From NCBI GenBank assembly GCA_028564705.1, contig JAPXFQ010002811.1, positions 806,001 through 870,000 of the forward strand: a stretch of DNA of 64,000 bases. Reading direction: 5' to 3'. Under the pieces are notes generated by a model. It had not been told where the DNA came from. It made no database searches and saw only the letters and a program-made list of their open reading frames with translations. The stretch comes from Apricaphanius iberus (taxonomy: Eukaryota; Chordata; Actinopteri; Cyprinodontiformes; Aphaniidae). Position 1 is the first letter of the stretch; each line of letters begins with the position of its first letter. The translations under genes were made by a program, and so were the position numbers. This document shows positions 11,978-24,879 of the stretch, in pieces.

Positions 11978-12068
11978 CCGCTGTAAAAAAGTTACAAGTA
12001 ACGCAGCCGCGGTTGCTGCAGCAACATTAATAGCCTACCGTAAACACCGCAGTAACTTTTTACAGCGG
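11978..12068. repeat. Inverted repeat / hairpin
   Basis: The left arm ccgctgtaaaaaagttac (11978-11995) is the reverse complement of gtaactttttacagcgg (12052-12068) apart from one extra A. The 56-nt loop holds a perfect 14-bp palindrome gttgctgcagcaac at 12012-12025. It lies next to GC-rich DNA and may be the end or core of a MITE. A structured RNA role is possible but unsupported. Confidence 0.75.
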
Positions 12069-12199
12069 AGGATAGGGGAAGGGGCCTCCTCTCTTTTCCT
12101 CCTCATCCTTAATCCCCGGGGCAAATTCGCACCGGGCGGAGCACCTTCTAGGAGGAGAAGCGCCTTATGTGCCGCTTTATTTCGCCCCATCAATACGAA

Positions 12200-12600
12200 T
12201 AGGTGTATACATGAATGAATGAATGAAATTTTGATCCGAATGAGTTTGATCGGGTCAGAGTAATCTGAATGGCATGTTTACATGAAGCATTTTATTCCGA
12301 TCAGGCTTTGAAACTGATTAGTTGTGTCCATGTAAACGTAGCCAATTGCAGAATCTACACATCTCAGTTCTCCAGCGGCAGCCATCAGTGTTGTAAACAA
12401 ATTCAACCCAGCCGCTCTTTGGTGACGTGATTGATTACGTTACTGTTTTTCACCTGTCAATCATCGTAAGCCCGATTTGATTAGTACGAACAGATCTTGA
12501 TCGGGCATAATTGCTCCTCAACGGAGGAATGCCAGACCGAACTTCCAGACCATGTTGTGGGCGGAACTAAGTTCGGCTGGCATCCAGGCTAGCCCTAGAC
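12200..12600. repeat. Composite of MITE remnants
   Basis: Two pieces of repeat-like sequence sit here. At about 12230-12345 there are GATCGGG / CCGATCAGG motifs with catgtttacatg and ccatgtaaac, similar to fish elements with GTTTACATG ends. At about 12529-12590, atgccagaccgaactt and aagttcggctggcat form an inverted repeat about 55 bp apart, with a gctagcccta end. Boundaries are approximate. Confidence 0.4.
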
Positions 12601-13254
12601 GGGAGCATCTCAACATTGTTCTGAGCATCCTTGTGATTGTCAGAAGGGGAGAATCGGGTCTGCAACTGACTTAAAAACCCTGCCGTGTGAGCCAAACTTC
12701 CACATTGACAAAAATGTGTTCGGTATTACAAGATTTCTGCAAGACCTTTACAAATCTTAAATTTTCAATTTGATTCAAAATACTTTCTTTATTCCTGAGA
12801 GAAACAAAAATGTTGCCATGACTCATTGCAGCATTTTCAAAGAGTAAGAAAAAAAGGTCTTAAATTAAATTTGTACTTTAATTATGTCATTTTTTGAGGA
12901 ATGGCCTTGTGTCATTAATTTCCTTTGACAAGATTGCACGCTCTAGTAATCAAACATTCAATCTTCTGTACAAACCTGCAGAACATTTCTTCTCCTGAAA
13001 CTGGCCTTATGGATGTTTTTGATGTTTCCAACATACAATCAAAATATTATTTTAGATAATTAAATAACAGCTCTTTCATTATGGAGGGGTGGGTATGTAG
13101 ATGCGTTTGGCTTGAAAGCAGTTTTGGTATTAGGCTATTACCGGTCACAGTACATCAGAAACTTAATTTATACACTAGGTGTTAAACATAGTGAGACTAG
13201 GTGAAAAAATGCACGGCCCATTAAACAAAAACACATTTAAGTATAACTGGGTAG

Positions 13255-13626
13255 TAGGAATATGTGGCAAGAATATGGCGATACGATATGTATCATGATA
13301 TAAAGGGGACGATACGATATATTGCAATATAGCACAATACCATGAGTAAGACTATATATTTTTGATTTTACAAATTAATTTAACTGTTGAAAATCTGTCA
13401 CAACATTCTAAACACTCCAACCTGTTTTTATTACTAGATCTAGTTGATCCACTGGAACAAAGAAGGTGAAAACAGCCACTAACTACTGACAAAAATTACT
13501 GTAATTATTGGTTTAATTAAAATTCTTAAAAAATAAACATTGATTATTTGCTTTTGAATATCGATACAATATCATGGCATAAAATATTGCGATGTATTGT
13601 AATATCAATATTTTCTTACATCCCTA
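13255..13626. mobile_element. 372-bp hAT-like MITE with 8-bp TSD
   Basis: The left end is TAGGAATATGTGGCAAGAATAT and the reverse complement of the right end is TAGGGATGTAAGAAAATATT, an imperfect terminal inverted repeat. Flanks CTGGGTAG (13247-13254) and CTCGGTAG (13627-13634) match at 7 of 8 positions, as expected for an aged hAT duplication. The interior is rich in ATATCGATA and GATACGATAT motifs and has no coding frame. Confidence 0.7.
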
Positions 13627-15396
13627 CTCGGTAGTTCAATTAATATTGAGTCAGTTAATTAGATCTTTCCTTAACTGTTCTTATTGCAAAAAAATCATAA
13701 AAAAGCAACAAAGTATTCTCATCTTCCCTTTTGTTCTCCCTTTTGTGGTCTGCTTTCTGGATTCAAAACCATAACTACAAGCAAAGCATAATGCAGGTAA
13801 ACGAGTAGGAATTAGTGACTCAATCATAGAAGCATTAAGATCATTCAAGAAATCTGAACTAGACTTTTTTTGTGGTTTCTGAATGTGTCAATCAATCCAA
13901 ATCCTTGACCTATACTCCCTTCTTTGACCTCTTTGCCTAACAGAAAAAGAAAACAAAAAAACACTGTCAAATACAGTTTAGCAGTAAGTAAGCTTTACCT
14001 AAAACACCAATGTTTTATGAAAAACATCCCATTTTATAACAAAATGTGACTCCAAGTCGTTTTTTTATCGCTGTAAAACTGCAGCATAATGGATTAAATT
14101 TATGGGTAATCAGATTACTGTTATTACATCTACCTGGAGCCCCCTGCTGATCGAAACTGCCTGCAGACTAATGAAACCATGTTTAAGAAATAAAAAAAAC
14201 TCTCAAACCATTTGAGCCAAATTTCTCGAGGGCCTGTAGAGCACCTCTCATTGTTCATTCTTTACGCCGCAGTAACAACCAACTGTCTTAAAAACATCAG
14301 ATTTTTGCTTCAGATGCCTACATTTGATGAACGGCAGCAACCTGTGTTGGCATTGAGTATTATATGGTTGTGTGTTAGCTGGGCTATAGCAGCGCATTTT
14401 GAGATTTGATTGGATATTCTCTAAAAACCAAAGAAGCAGTGGCAGTGAACATGAAGCTATGAATCGACTGCTCTGTGTTGGAGCCTGTACCTGCATGAAG
14501 AGTTGTGATGTTGCTGTTAATTTACCAACCTGAAATGATGTCATAGGATTGTGGTGCTTTGGACTTTCTGAAAAAGCGTATTTATGAGCATCCGGTATTA
14601 TTATGGCTGTCAGATGTTGTCCAGCTATCTTTCTGTTGTCAACATTTAGCAGTTCTCTGCTCTGTAATTTACATCTTATTTGGATGAAACATTTGAACTG
14701 CCTCTTCCCATGTGTTGACTCTTCTTTTCAAGCACCGCCCTTCGCCTTTAATAAACTTAGCCCTAGAAACCAATGGAAGCAAATTACATAAAAATAACTA
14801 AAATCTGTAATATGGGTTCCTAATCATTTCCTAATTTATTAAGTTAACGTTATTGAGAGAGTTGGTTCTATTAGTAATTTTACTAGCGAACTACAAAATG
14901 CTTGATGCAAACGGTAACCGTTCATATCTTTGCCATCAGTTTTACTCGCACCAAATGGTTTATTTAGATTGTTAGGGATTTTCATTTATAATGCTTACAA
15001 ATAATATGTAATTAATCCTGTCAGCAAGGCCAGAAAATAACCTACTAAAAAAAAATAATGCAAAATTAGTTTCCAGCTTCCCTATTGCTGTTTTCTTTGT
15101 TTTTACAGAAGCATATATGCTGTTAGATAATTAATAACATAACATACAGTGCTATGAAAGATAGACTTCTCCTTTAGATATTAGAACTTATTCTAAACAA
15201 CCTGGTCCTATATAACTGTTGGTACAATTTCCCAAGCCACACTGAGTCCTGATTATTGCTGTACTCGTATAATCAAGAAATCACTCGTATATATTTTAAA
15301 AAGAGATATTTAAAAAAAAGATGAAAAACCAATTCCTTGACATTTATCAGTTTACAAAGTGTTATAAAGCCAGTTACCCCGTTTCCTGCTGATTGC

Positions 15397-15605
15397 CTGC
15401 TGGTGGTGGTCAGAGGTCCCAGTGGCGCCTGTGTCCGGCCGCCTCGCCTATGTCAGTGTGCCCCAGGGCAGCTGTGCCTACAACGTAGTAGCTTGCTACT
15501 ATCAGCCTGTGAATGTGTGTGTGGATGGGTGAATGACTGAATGTTGTGTGAAGTGCTTTGTGATCCTCTGGCTGAAAAAATGCCAAACAAATGCTGTCCA
15601 TTTAT
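15397..15605 (+). mobile_element. SINE/LINE 3' tail fragment
   Basis: Contains the widespread fish motif gccccagggcagctgtg..., then gtgaatgtgtgtgtggatgg and a tail with gaagtgctttgtgatcctc. The same body occurs in the fuller SINE at 31161-31447 and, inverted, at 61503-61620. No tRNA-like head is present in this copy. Confidence 0.7.
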
Positions 15606-18309
15606 TCACAGATGGAGAGTAAAACATTTAATATCAGTGCTCTTGAGTCAACAATAAGAAGGAGACTATCAATATAAAAGGTCAAAACCACTGCTTAACA
15701 AAAATAACACTAGTATGACCCATCCCATATTTAGCTAAAACCTCTTGATAAACCCCAAGTCTTAAGGTAAAGTATTTTGGCAACTCACAAGACAAAAGTG
15801 AATCTTTTCTTAGTTTTTGACATTCTATCTCCAACAGTCATGACATGGTGGCTGCAGGGCGATGGGTCTGGGTGTTCTTTGTGGTTTCAGAACCGAGATG
15901 TCACTTCTCAGTTGATCGAGCCATTAATTCTGTTCAGAAAACCCTGAAGGAGAATCTCCGACCATCATTTGGTGACCTTATTTTATCTTTTATTTCACCA
16001 GGAAACTCAGCTGACATTAAAAAGATGGAGTGGGGGACCTGGAAAGGCAGCACTAGGAATGCACAAAATATGGGCATCAACATCAGGACTGGCCAAAAAA
16101 ACGACAAAATTCTTACACGCCAATTATCCCACTCACTTTGATGCAATTGTTGAGGCCACACCCAATTATAAGATTATGTAGCAAATTACTTTTCTACATA
16201 AGACCAGGTCGGTTAGAGTAGCTTTTTTCCCCTTTAACAAAAAAAATTCTCATCTGAAAATTTGGTTGCTTATATTTCTGGCAAAGACCAACTCAGGGTT
16301 TACCTGGGCTTATTGAGGAAAGAAAAGGCTGATGGGATGCTGCAGCCTTTAAAACCTTGCCTGCTTGTCGAGAGCTGTTTCAGCAGTTGAGCGAAACAAC
16401 TGTTCAACATGTATGGCCGGATAGGTAAATCTCCTGGGCCCAAACAGCTGTATGTGTAGTGATGTGATCAGGTTGTGTGAACACGTGTTACTAACACTGC
16501 TTAAGAGAGTTCTCTAGTGTGTTCATTGTGTCAGGTAGATTATTTGTGTAAATTCACAACTGTGATAAGAAAACCATTCAAACTGACAGGAAAAAGAAAG
16601 AGAGATTAAGTTTAAAAGAGCAGCAGACTGGCATCAATCACATCAGTAGGCATGATGGAGGGGTTTGTTGGGCTTTTTGTTGGCTGTGTTTTATTTTTAA
16701 TTCATTGTTGTTGTTTTTGACAGGGACATGCAGTGGTGCTCTCTGTAATCATTACGGGAACACCAGCTGGGATAGTAATGTGTATTGATTTTGGGCAAAA
16801 ATGCCTCGGTGATTGGAGATTGAAGTGTGTAATTCCACTTTGCTCCTGAGCCAAGTTTTGCATTGCTAATCAATTCCAGCAGGGCTTTTGTGCTGTGGTT
16901 GGGTCTTCTGTCCGTTTTACTCGTTGGGTGTTTTTAAACTAAATTAGACAATGTTCATTGATCCTTTGAGCTATTAAACTGTTTTAGGACCAAACAAACA
17001 CAATAATTGTCCAACGGTGACGCAACTACTCTTTGAGAATCATACAGTTAATGCAGTGCTGTGGGTTTTTAGCCAAAGGTGCTTCGGACAAAGGCTCAGA
17101 AGACAGTGGAAGCACTTCTCTTTTAGTCAGCTTTGTTTATCCTGATAATGTTTGATGGAAATAATTGTAAGAAAAGATGCTTGCACCAAGGGTGAGAAGC
17201 ACTTTATGTACACTTTTTGCCTTTGCATTTGAAGTTCAGCTCTAAAGTGTAAGTCACTACAACAAAGGTCAAAACAATTAAACAAACAGTTCTATAAATT
17301 CACTCATCTGTATCTCAATTTTTAACTTCTTTTTTTTTCTTTAGAAATGCTGCAGAAGTCCAGAAAGGCCCCTTAGCTTTTCATATAGCTTTTGATGCAA
17401 TGCTGACTCTTTAATAAAGATATAAACAGAAAGAAGAAATTTTTCGAATTGTTTTTCAAATGTAGCATTGTCTGTCTCAATCAAATACGATCTAAATATA
17501 GAAAAGTTAATCTCAAACCTTTTTGTTTCTGAGAGTAAACGATCAAAATGCTTAGAAACACAACATTTAATATTTCTTGGACAGATAAATTGCAGCTTCG
17601 TCTACAGAGCACGGCCCTGCCTCTGGCATTGATTATTGATTAGGGTTTCCATTAAACATGCGTTTCCCAGCAGAATCACATTACCATAACACTGGTTATC
17701 AATCTAATAAATCTGTAGTATCGACTCTGGACACTGTTGGCTTTGGTTTTGCACACCTGCCACAGCTTTGATCGTGGAAGCAGAAATAAGACCTCAAATA
17801 TCCAAGTCATAATTATATAACATGTTTTATTCATTGTCAGATCTCAACATTTTTAGTTAAACTATAAATTGGGAACACGTTCTAAATTTGGACTAAAAGT
17901 CAAAGCCCACGAGATATAGCTGATTTGGTTGATTATAAAAATGCTTATTAAAAATAATTTTAACTCATGATTTTGCTGCATGGTTCCCAGTCCCAGAGCT
18001 TCTCTGTTGTCATAATTATACAAACGGAACCTGGAAATATTGGGTAAAAATAAGAGATTTATTTATTTTGTTTTTTTTTTTTAGTCATGGTAGTGAAAGT
18101 TTTAGCAGCTGTTCAGACCTGAGGCCATTAAAAAACATGCTAAACTGTTAACAAACATAAACCTAAATAATAACTCAATTATAAGGATGCTTGAATAATC
18201 AGCAACATCATGTAATTCTTTTGTATATCTGTATTGCACTAACAACAATTTGGGCAGATATAACCTATTTGCAGAGAAGCAACATAGGAGATGTGGCCTC
18301 TTTAATGCA

Positions 18310-18428
18310 GTGTTGAAACTGTAGGGAAATATATAGGATATCGGTAAATATCCGGTTTTTACCACAACAGCCCTGTTAATACCTGATGTCAATATTGGCC
18401 CAAATTTTCATATTGGTGCACCCCTGTT
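18310..18428. repeat. MITE right-end fragment
   Basis: Sequence with aatattggcccaaattttcatattggtgcacccctg at about 18391-18426 resembles the right end of fish hAT-like repeats that carry GGCCCAA and GGTGCA-CCCCTG. The left end was not identified. Confidence 0.4.
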
Positions 18429-19409
18429 AAGTTAGAATATCAAAAACTTTCTCCAGCAAAGAGCTTTTTTGTGGCCTGTTCTGAGGTTCAGTGACTGTGT
18501 CTCAGGCAGTCGTTGAGTCATCAGTCCTTTCTATAACTCTGGAGACCGATAAAGTTCTGTATTTGCTTAAAATCCTTCTGTGTTGGTCTTATGTAATATT
18601 GCCATTTTCTGAGAGATGAAAGTTTGTTTTTCCATGAAAAATGAGCAGAAATCATTACTATTAACCAAAATAACACTTAAGATATATTGCTATCTGTGTA
18701 ATGAATCTATAAGTTTTGATTAAAATGTACTAAAACAAATTGTCTTTTGGGTGATATTCTATTTTACTAAAATATTTCTCGACCAGTAAACCTCATCTCT
18801 GCGGTCTACGTAAATCTGTACCGCGTAGTTCTCTCACTCTCAGTCCTGACTCAGTCTTTGTGTTGTTTTCCTTTTTCTGTGAAATCTTCTGCGTTTCTCT
18901 GTCAGGATTATGATCTGATAGAAAATGACCTGAGATGGTTCACCATATGTCGTCTGTGTATCTGTTCCTCCACAGAGAAGGGGCTTGAGGCCACCTTGTT
19001 CCGTTTTACACCCCTAATATTAGACTGCGCCTTGTTCTGCTCCAGTTGAGGGACATTACCGCTGCTCAGATAATCAGCGCTCAGATCACTGTTGTCTTGG
19101 AAACTATTGAGCTTATCAAGCTCATAGGGCCCAAGGACAGCTCACAGACATGAACAGCCTGACTGCAGGTTTTCCTCATCAAAGATGCTTCAAACAGATG
19201 TACGTTTTTATTAACATTCGTCACTTTTAAATGTAGTGATTTAAAATTAGATGCATTTGGTTTATGAAGTACAACCAAATCTTTTTATCATAGCAGGTAA
19301 GTAAACCACCTGTTTTTTATCATATAAATTAGAACTAACCAGGTCTGGATTAATATTGAACTAGAAATTAAATGAGTGGTCAGCAGTATTACTATTTCCC
19401 AAATCTTAA

Positions 19410-20315
19410 AGGGACTATATCATGCTATTTTACAGCTTTCAACTTCTGGGATAGAAATGTATATGATAATATGTTACCGTTGGTGTTATAGAGTATTAAT
19501 TTGTCCTGAAATTTAACGTGTATCCTGTAGTTAATGTTAGACCATGAAGTGAAACGGCTCGTTTCTCTATAAACCCGCCATCTGCACCCAGACCGGGAGC
19601 GAATCAAACTGAAACAAAGAGAGTACTACAATGAAACTCTGTTATATTAAGGGCTCAGACGTTTGGTTTATTTTATCTCCAGGCTTTAGACACATCCCAA
19701 ACCAACACAGCTGAGTCCACTAAGCAAATCTTTCCAGCCCAGTATATAATAAAGCTGGGGTCGTTTGCGCCCGTTCACGGAACATTCTGAGATGCTACAG
19801 ATCAATTAATTAACCACACAAGGCTGTTATAAGAACACATAAGCAACTTGATAAATGGCTAACTCACATTAGCAGTAGCATGTAGCCACTTACTTCTCTG
19901 TTCTTTAGGAATGTAGAATAAAATCCTGTAATCCATGCAGCCAAACGGCCGTTTTTACCGAAAAGGAAAAAAATCCAACAAAAGTGTTTTAAGCTTCCAA
20001 AAACCGAAGCAGCCATTAGCTGTGAGAAGGACGAGGGTGTGTTTGAAAATCTACCAGGGTTAAGCCGCTCTGCTTGCAGGGGTGCTGCATACACCTCAAC
20101 ACTCTCTTGTTTTCAACTAGTGATGTCACTAATTTAACACTCAGTGGATTTTTAGGAGAAGGAGGGACAGCTGCTCAGAGAGCAGAATTCAGGAGAATTA
20201 CTCAGACATGCGTGAATTAAGCCAAAAACCACTCTGGTGGGGTTCTTTTTATGAGAAAATGGCATTACCAGACGGTTGAAAACTCCCAAACTAGATTTTT
20301 CATGATATTGGCCCT
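19410..20315. mobile_element. piggyBac-like non-autonomous element (TTAA-flanked)
   Basis: TTAA occurs immediately before 19410 (19406-19409) and after 20315 (20316-20319). The left end AGGGACTATATCATGCTATTTT and the reverse complement of the right end AGGGCCAATATCATGAAAAATC match at most positions over the first 16-18 bases. TTAA target use is the hallmark of piggyBac transposons. The roughly 906-bp interior has no transposase. The alternative is that TTAA belongs to the TIR of another superfamily; no longer duplication is visible in the flanks. Confidence 0.6.
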
Positions 20316-20399
20316 TTAATATTATACAGATATTCTCAACGTCTTACATTCAGTTGTTTCTTTTTTGTTTGCCTGCTTGTTTATATAAACCCTGTGTGC

Positions 20400-20785
20400 T
20401 TACTTTCTCCCTCTCTTTCTTCATGCCCCCTCTTCCTTTCTTTCCTCTTTGTTTTCTTCCTTGTTCCGTAATTTTCTTTCTGCGATTCTTTTGTCTTTCC
20501 TTCCTGCTGTCTACTTCTATCATTGTTTTCTACCTTCCTTTCCTTTTGCTTTTTTCTTCGTGTCCTGCCTTCTGCCCTTACTTTTCTTTATTTTTTATAT
20601 TCCTTCCTTCCTTCCTTCCTTCCTTCGTATCCTTTTCTTTTTCTTCATTTATTTCCTTTCTTCTACCTCTCTTCCTTACTCCTGACCTCCCTCTCTTTTC
20701 TTTGTTTCATTTTTTCATTCTCCTCCTCACTCCTTTCTTCATTCCTTCCCTCATTCCTTGTCTTCCTTCCTTCATTAGAGTAATT
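20400..20785. repeat. Polypyrimidine (C/T-rich) tract with (TTCC)n
   Basis: Nearly 400 bp of almost pure C+T on the + strand, including a (TTCC)n core at about 20600-20626. Overlapping open frames across it are all low-complexity Phe/Leu/Ser/Pro and are not genes. Long mirror-like pyrimidine tracts can form non-B DNA. Confidence 0.9.
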
Positions 20786-21014
20786 GTAAAGAACTAGTAA
20801 CAACTCTTGGAAAAATGAGTCTGGAAAAAATGAATTCCTATGTGGAAAATCTATGGGAACCATGAATCTCCCCTCGCCTTGTTTAAATCATATAAGCATA
20901 AAATCCTTATAAGGGAGGCTCCTCAGTTTCAGACGTAAATTGTGATGCAAGAGCAGCGCTGAGTGTGCTTGTTGAGTTTTTCCCAAGTGCCTGTGAGAAA
21001 CCGTGGTTGTGCAA

Positions 21015-21043
21015 TCTCTAAAGGCGGATTAAGCCTTTAGAGA
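21015..21043. repeat. Perfect 11-bp-stem hairpin
   Basis: TCTCTAAAGGC at 21015-21025 pairs exactly with GCCTTTAGAGA at 21033-21043 around a 7-nt loop. A purine-rich stretch follows. No T-rich terminator context or known RNA family was recognised. Confidence 0.7.
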
Positions 21044-22261
21044 AGAGGAGGGGAAAATGAAAGGCGACACGGAGAAGGATGTGAAGGGAGAAATTGTTCT
21101 CGTAGGGAAGTAGTGATGGCAACCGCTCTCGAAAGACAACATCACCAAGAGAGGAAAAGGGAAGCGGGGGGTTGATGTGGCTGGGAAAGGTCCTATGAGA
21201 TGCCCAGACTGGAGATGGAGGAGAAGGATAGCAGGAACATGAAATGTTAATAAATCAGGGAGCTTGTTGCGACAGAATGATGGAGAGTTCTGTGTCTGTT
21301 TAGTGACAGAGGGAGCATGTCTGTTTTAAAGAGAGACTTCAAAGAAACCCACCCTCAAAATCTAACTGAAACACACTCTTAACACATGCAGTTCACACAC
21401 ACTCATACAAACAAGGCCTGAGGCTTCCTAGAGCACATAGGAGACTTTAGGTGTCCTCTGTCATGCACAATTACAAATACAGCGTGTGATGAGGTATGCA
21501 GACGCTGCAGTAAGAACATGTTAAGGTGCTTGACTGCATTAAATGGTTCCTCTATATGTTCCCTGCTGCTGTTTGGAGCACTGTGATCAAACAACACTCA
21601 GGAAAACCTTTACAGCCATTCTACTGCATTATGACTCAACTCTGTGAACAAAATAATTCACTTGTTGATGATGGAATGCTAGCTTTTAGCATTGGTCTTC
21701 TAAGAGAAGCACTGTGCTTGTCTTGCTGTCTATGTGAAGCGGAAAAGGTGAAAAAAGAAATTAATAGGAGGGTGAGGACTGCTTTCAGGCTTTCCATTCT
21801 CCTGGAATTTAAAGTATTTTTAGAGGATCATAACAAGGCACCAAGCAATTTGATACTCATGTTTTTTGTAGAGAATGAGGAATTTTCCAAGCAGCAGCTC
21901 TACAAGAAATATCAGAATGGGGTTTCAGTTTTTCAGCTTCCCTAAAACATCTCTAAACATGTCTCTTAATACAGTCAGACTGTGTTAGTTTTCTGCATTT
22001 TAGGGATTGTCCCTAAAGATGCCGCTGGGTTAAAAAAGCTTTTGTGGTTTGCCATGGCTTACACAAAAACATGACATTTGAAAAAGCTGCCAGTTCAGGA
22101 GCAATGCGGAGATTTGATAATGTTCCCCTGGCATGGCAATTTGTCATAGTTTTGAGCCAATTGTGCACCGTCTGTACATATTGTCCCCAGAATAACACCT
22201 GTCTGTTGCACAGTGTTTGATTTTAATGAAAGAAAGTTTCTGTACCAGCTCTTCAGCAACA

Positions 22262-22400
22262 TAGTTTTCATCCATCCATCCATCATCTATACCCACTTAT
22301 CCTTGCAGGGTCATGGGTGGGGGGGTTGTCCTATCTTGAACAGTCATTGGTTGAGAGGTGGGGTACTCCCTTGACACGTCGTCCATTCATCACAGAGCGT
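22262..22400 (-). mobile_element. L2/Maui-type LINE 3' end fragment
   Basis: tccatccatccatcatctatacccacttatcc followed by agggtcatgggtggg and gagaggtggggtact is the antisense of the common fish LINE 3' tail that ends in (ATGG)n. Related pieces occur at 55586-55745 (sense) and 59266-59590 (antisense). The family name is from recall of the motif and is not certain. Confidence 0.65.
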
Positions 22401-22924
22401 ATTGTTTTCAATTTGCGTAAAATTAAAGACTAAACATTTATAGGGGTGACACTGAAAAGGGAGGCTGCCATGAACATCGATTGGTGCAGTTAGCGCCACT
22501 GACTCTAACAGCAGACTGTTTGTACTTTTCACACATAAAGCTGAAACTTGATCTAACATGTTCTGTGACATATAAATTTAGAAAAATGCACTGCAATCCC
22601 AAAACCTCCTCTTTTTAATGCTTATATATTATAGGTGTTTCTGATTCAAGTAGTGGGAAAATATTAATCTTATTAGATAATCAAAATAAATTAACTGAAG
22701 CAACTTCAAAGTTGATTAAAGTATGGGATTTTTATTTATTTATTTATTTTTGGCCCAATATCCAATCCTCACTTCTAGGAAATCGGAGGAAAGCTGCATC
22801 ATCAGTTCACAGTCTCTAGACCAACCATTTGACACTATCTACACCAACCATTGTTTGGAGATATATCAGAGGAAAATAACTTTTTAGTTCATATGGAGTT
22901 TGCTAATGTATTCTGGGACTTTAA

Positions 22925-23115
22925 CTAGTAGTAGTCACATGAGACAAATGTAGCAGTTTTGGCCACAAACACTCGATGTTGGTCTGGGATGAAACAAAGG
23001 ACCAATATTTGGAAAAGTGCACCATGTATATTTTGAATTATGGTGGAGGATCTGTGATGCTGTGGGACCAGTTATATTCAACAACTGTGACAACATGGAC
23101 CATTATAAATTAAAC
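22925..23115 (+). mobile_element. Tc1/mariner transposase relic
   Basis: Blocks reading ttttggccacaaacactcgatgt, gtctgggatgaaacaaaggac, atatttggaaaa and tatggtggaggatctgtgatg correspond to the middle of fish Tc1-like transposase genes, around a catalytic aspartate. It is degraded, with stops, and both ends are missing. Confidence 0.65.
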
Positions 23116-24235
23116 AACAGCTCATAAACATTAAAGCTTCAAATTGGTCATCATTAGGTCTTTAATGCCAAATGACTTTTGATTTGGTTGCTTATTTATG
23201 GTATTTTAATGAATTAGGAAAAGTTGTTAGATTTTATGTATATTTTTCATTGGTTAGTGAATGTTTGTGTATTGAAAAAACAACCTCTTTAGAGGTTTAT
23301 CTCTGAGCACCTAAACATGCTTGAGAGTTGGCTGTTGGGTTGTGAGGTGGGTTAGAGCTGTGTTTCACTGGCCGAAACAATCTTGTTATTTCACTTAAAC
23401 TGTTTCACTCACAGCCACAAACTTCTTAGAAAGGACAAACTTGGATAGAGGAGGTAAATATTCGCTGTACTTTTCCGCTGTGCACACCTTTTTCTGTCAC
23501 CAGAATCCTTTCAACCAGAATTTAAAAATGCTGCTCTGCAGTTTTTCTCCATCCCAAGCTGCCTAAGCAAAGCTCAACTAAGCTAAGCTAAGCTAGCTAT
23601 GCACAAACACTCCCCCCCCCCCCTCCCAGGGGCATGAGAGAAATAACTGTGGCCAAGTTAATTTTCTTCCCTCTGCTTGTGCTGCAGCAACCTGAGGGAT
23701 CATTGAGGCAGAGAATCAGTCAGAAGGAGGCAAGGATGGTGTTGGTGGAGAGAGGGAAAGAGGAGCAGTGGAATTTTAATGTGGCAGTCTTGTCTTTTCA
23801 CTGCCCACCAAAAGAAAGCAATTACTATCACAGCCACTCTCCCTGCTCCGTTTGCTTACCTGTGAGTCTGTGTCTGACTGCCGTGAGCACACAGTGATTT
23901 TAGTCTGTTGGCTGTACAAAGGATATACACTGCTGGGTATATGGGAACGCTTCAGTTTCTGCTGGGCAACTTTTTGAAAACTAGAGTTTCTCATAAGCCT
24001 TAAAAGCATCATTTTATAACACAGCTGCAGGTGTTCAATTTGCCTGCAGGGACGATAACCTTTAAAACAGAAAAATGACATATATTTTCTCTTCTGGTAA
24101 ATTGTTGGATTTGTTTTGTACTGTGATCAGTTTTAGGCTTTGCAGGGATGTAGAATTTGAATGTGCTCTAATAACTAAGATATAAGACCCATGAGATGTC
24201 TGAGGGAGGTGTTGAGGTAAAGTGGGAAGGGAGAA

Positions 24236-24592
24236 TGTTGTTCAATTCAATTCAATTGACCCCCAGACGGTTGTGGCAGATGACCGCTTGTACTTAGCCA
24301 GGTTCTTCCAGAGGTGTCTTCCTGTTAAAGGGGAGTTTTTCCTCTCCACTGTCGCTGCATGCTTGCTCAATATGAGGGATTGCTGAGGAATTGCTGTGGT
24401 TGGAGTCTGTATGATCCAGGTACAACCTCATGTTGATGACTCATCACAATCTGCTGGGATTCCTTACATAGAAAACTTTTAATGGATTAGAATATTTGTA
24501 TGATTGTATTGAAATGACTTTTGTTGTGAAGTGCCTTGAGATGACATTTGTTGTGAATTGGCGCTGTATAATTAAAAGTGAATTGAAAGAAT
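24236..24592 (+). mobile_element. LINE/SINE 3' region with attcaa-type tail
   Basis: Contains agaggtgtcttcctgttaaaggggagtttttcctctccactgtcgctgcatgcttgctc-type sequence, then gtgccttgagatgac and aattggcgctgtata, ending in a degenerate ATTGAA tail. This combination is very common in teleosts as a LINE 3' UTR repeat (Rex/L2 group). The flanking ttcaattcaattcaattg at 24240 is part of the same repeat style. Confidence 0.7.
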
Positions 24593-24879
24593 GTTGATTG
24601 GATTTTCCTTTTTTTAAACCGACCAAAGACAGGAAGGCAAATTATACTGTAAAGTTTAGATTGAATATAATGATAAGATAATATTTTATTACCATTCTAA
24701 ACTTCTTATCAATATTATCATGTTGCTATTTGAAAAAAAACTATGAAAATAAAAAAATCAATGAAAAAAAATATCCAGCAAGCGAGACACAACCAAACAA
24801 CATTGAGTTTTAGATCAAATTTTAAAAAATCTGGTTGAACTAATATAAACATTTTGGGTCTAAATCAATATCTGATATA

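Noticed and set aside
20354..20797. 147-codon open frame
   Set aside because: Low-complexity Phe/Leu/Pro/Ser translation of a pyrimidine tract; all three frames are open.
21526..21945. 139-codon open frame
   Set aside because: Longest non-repetitive frame in the first intron, but no domain and no splice or regulatory context.
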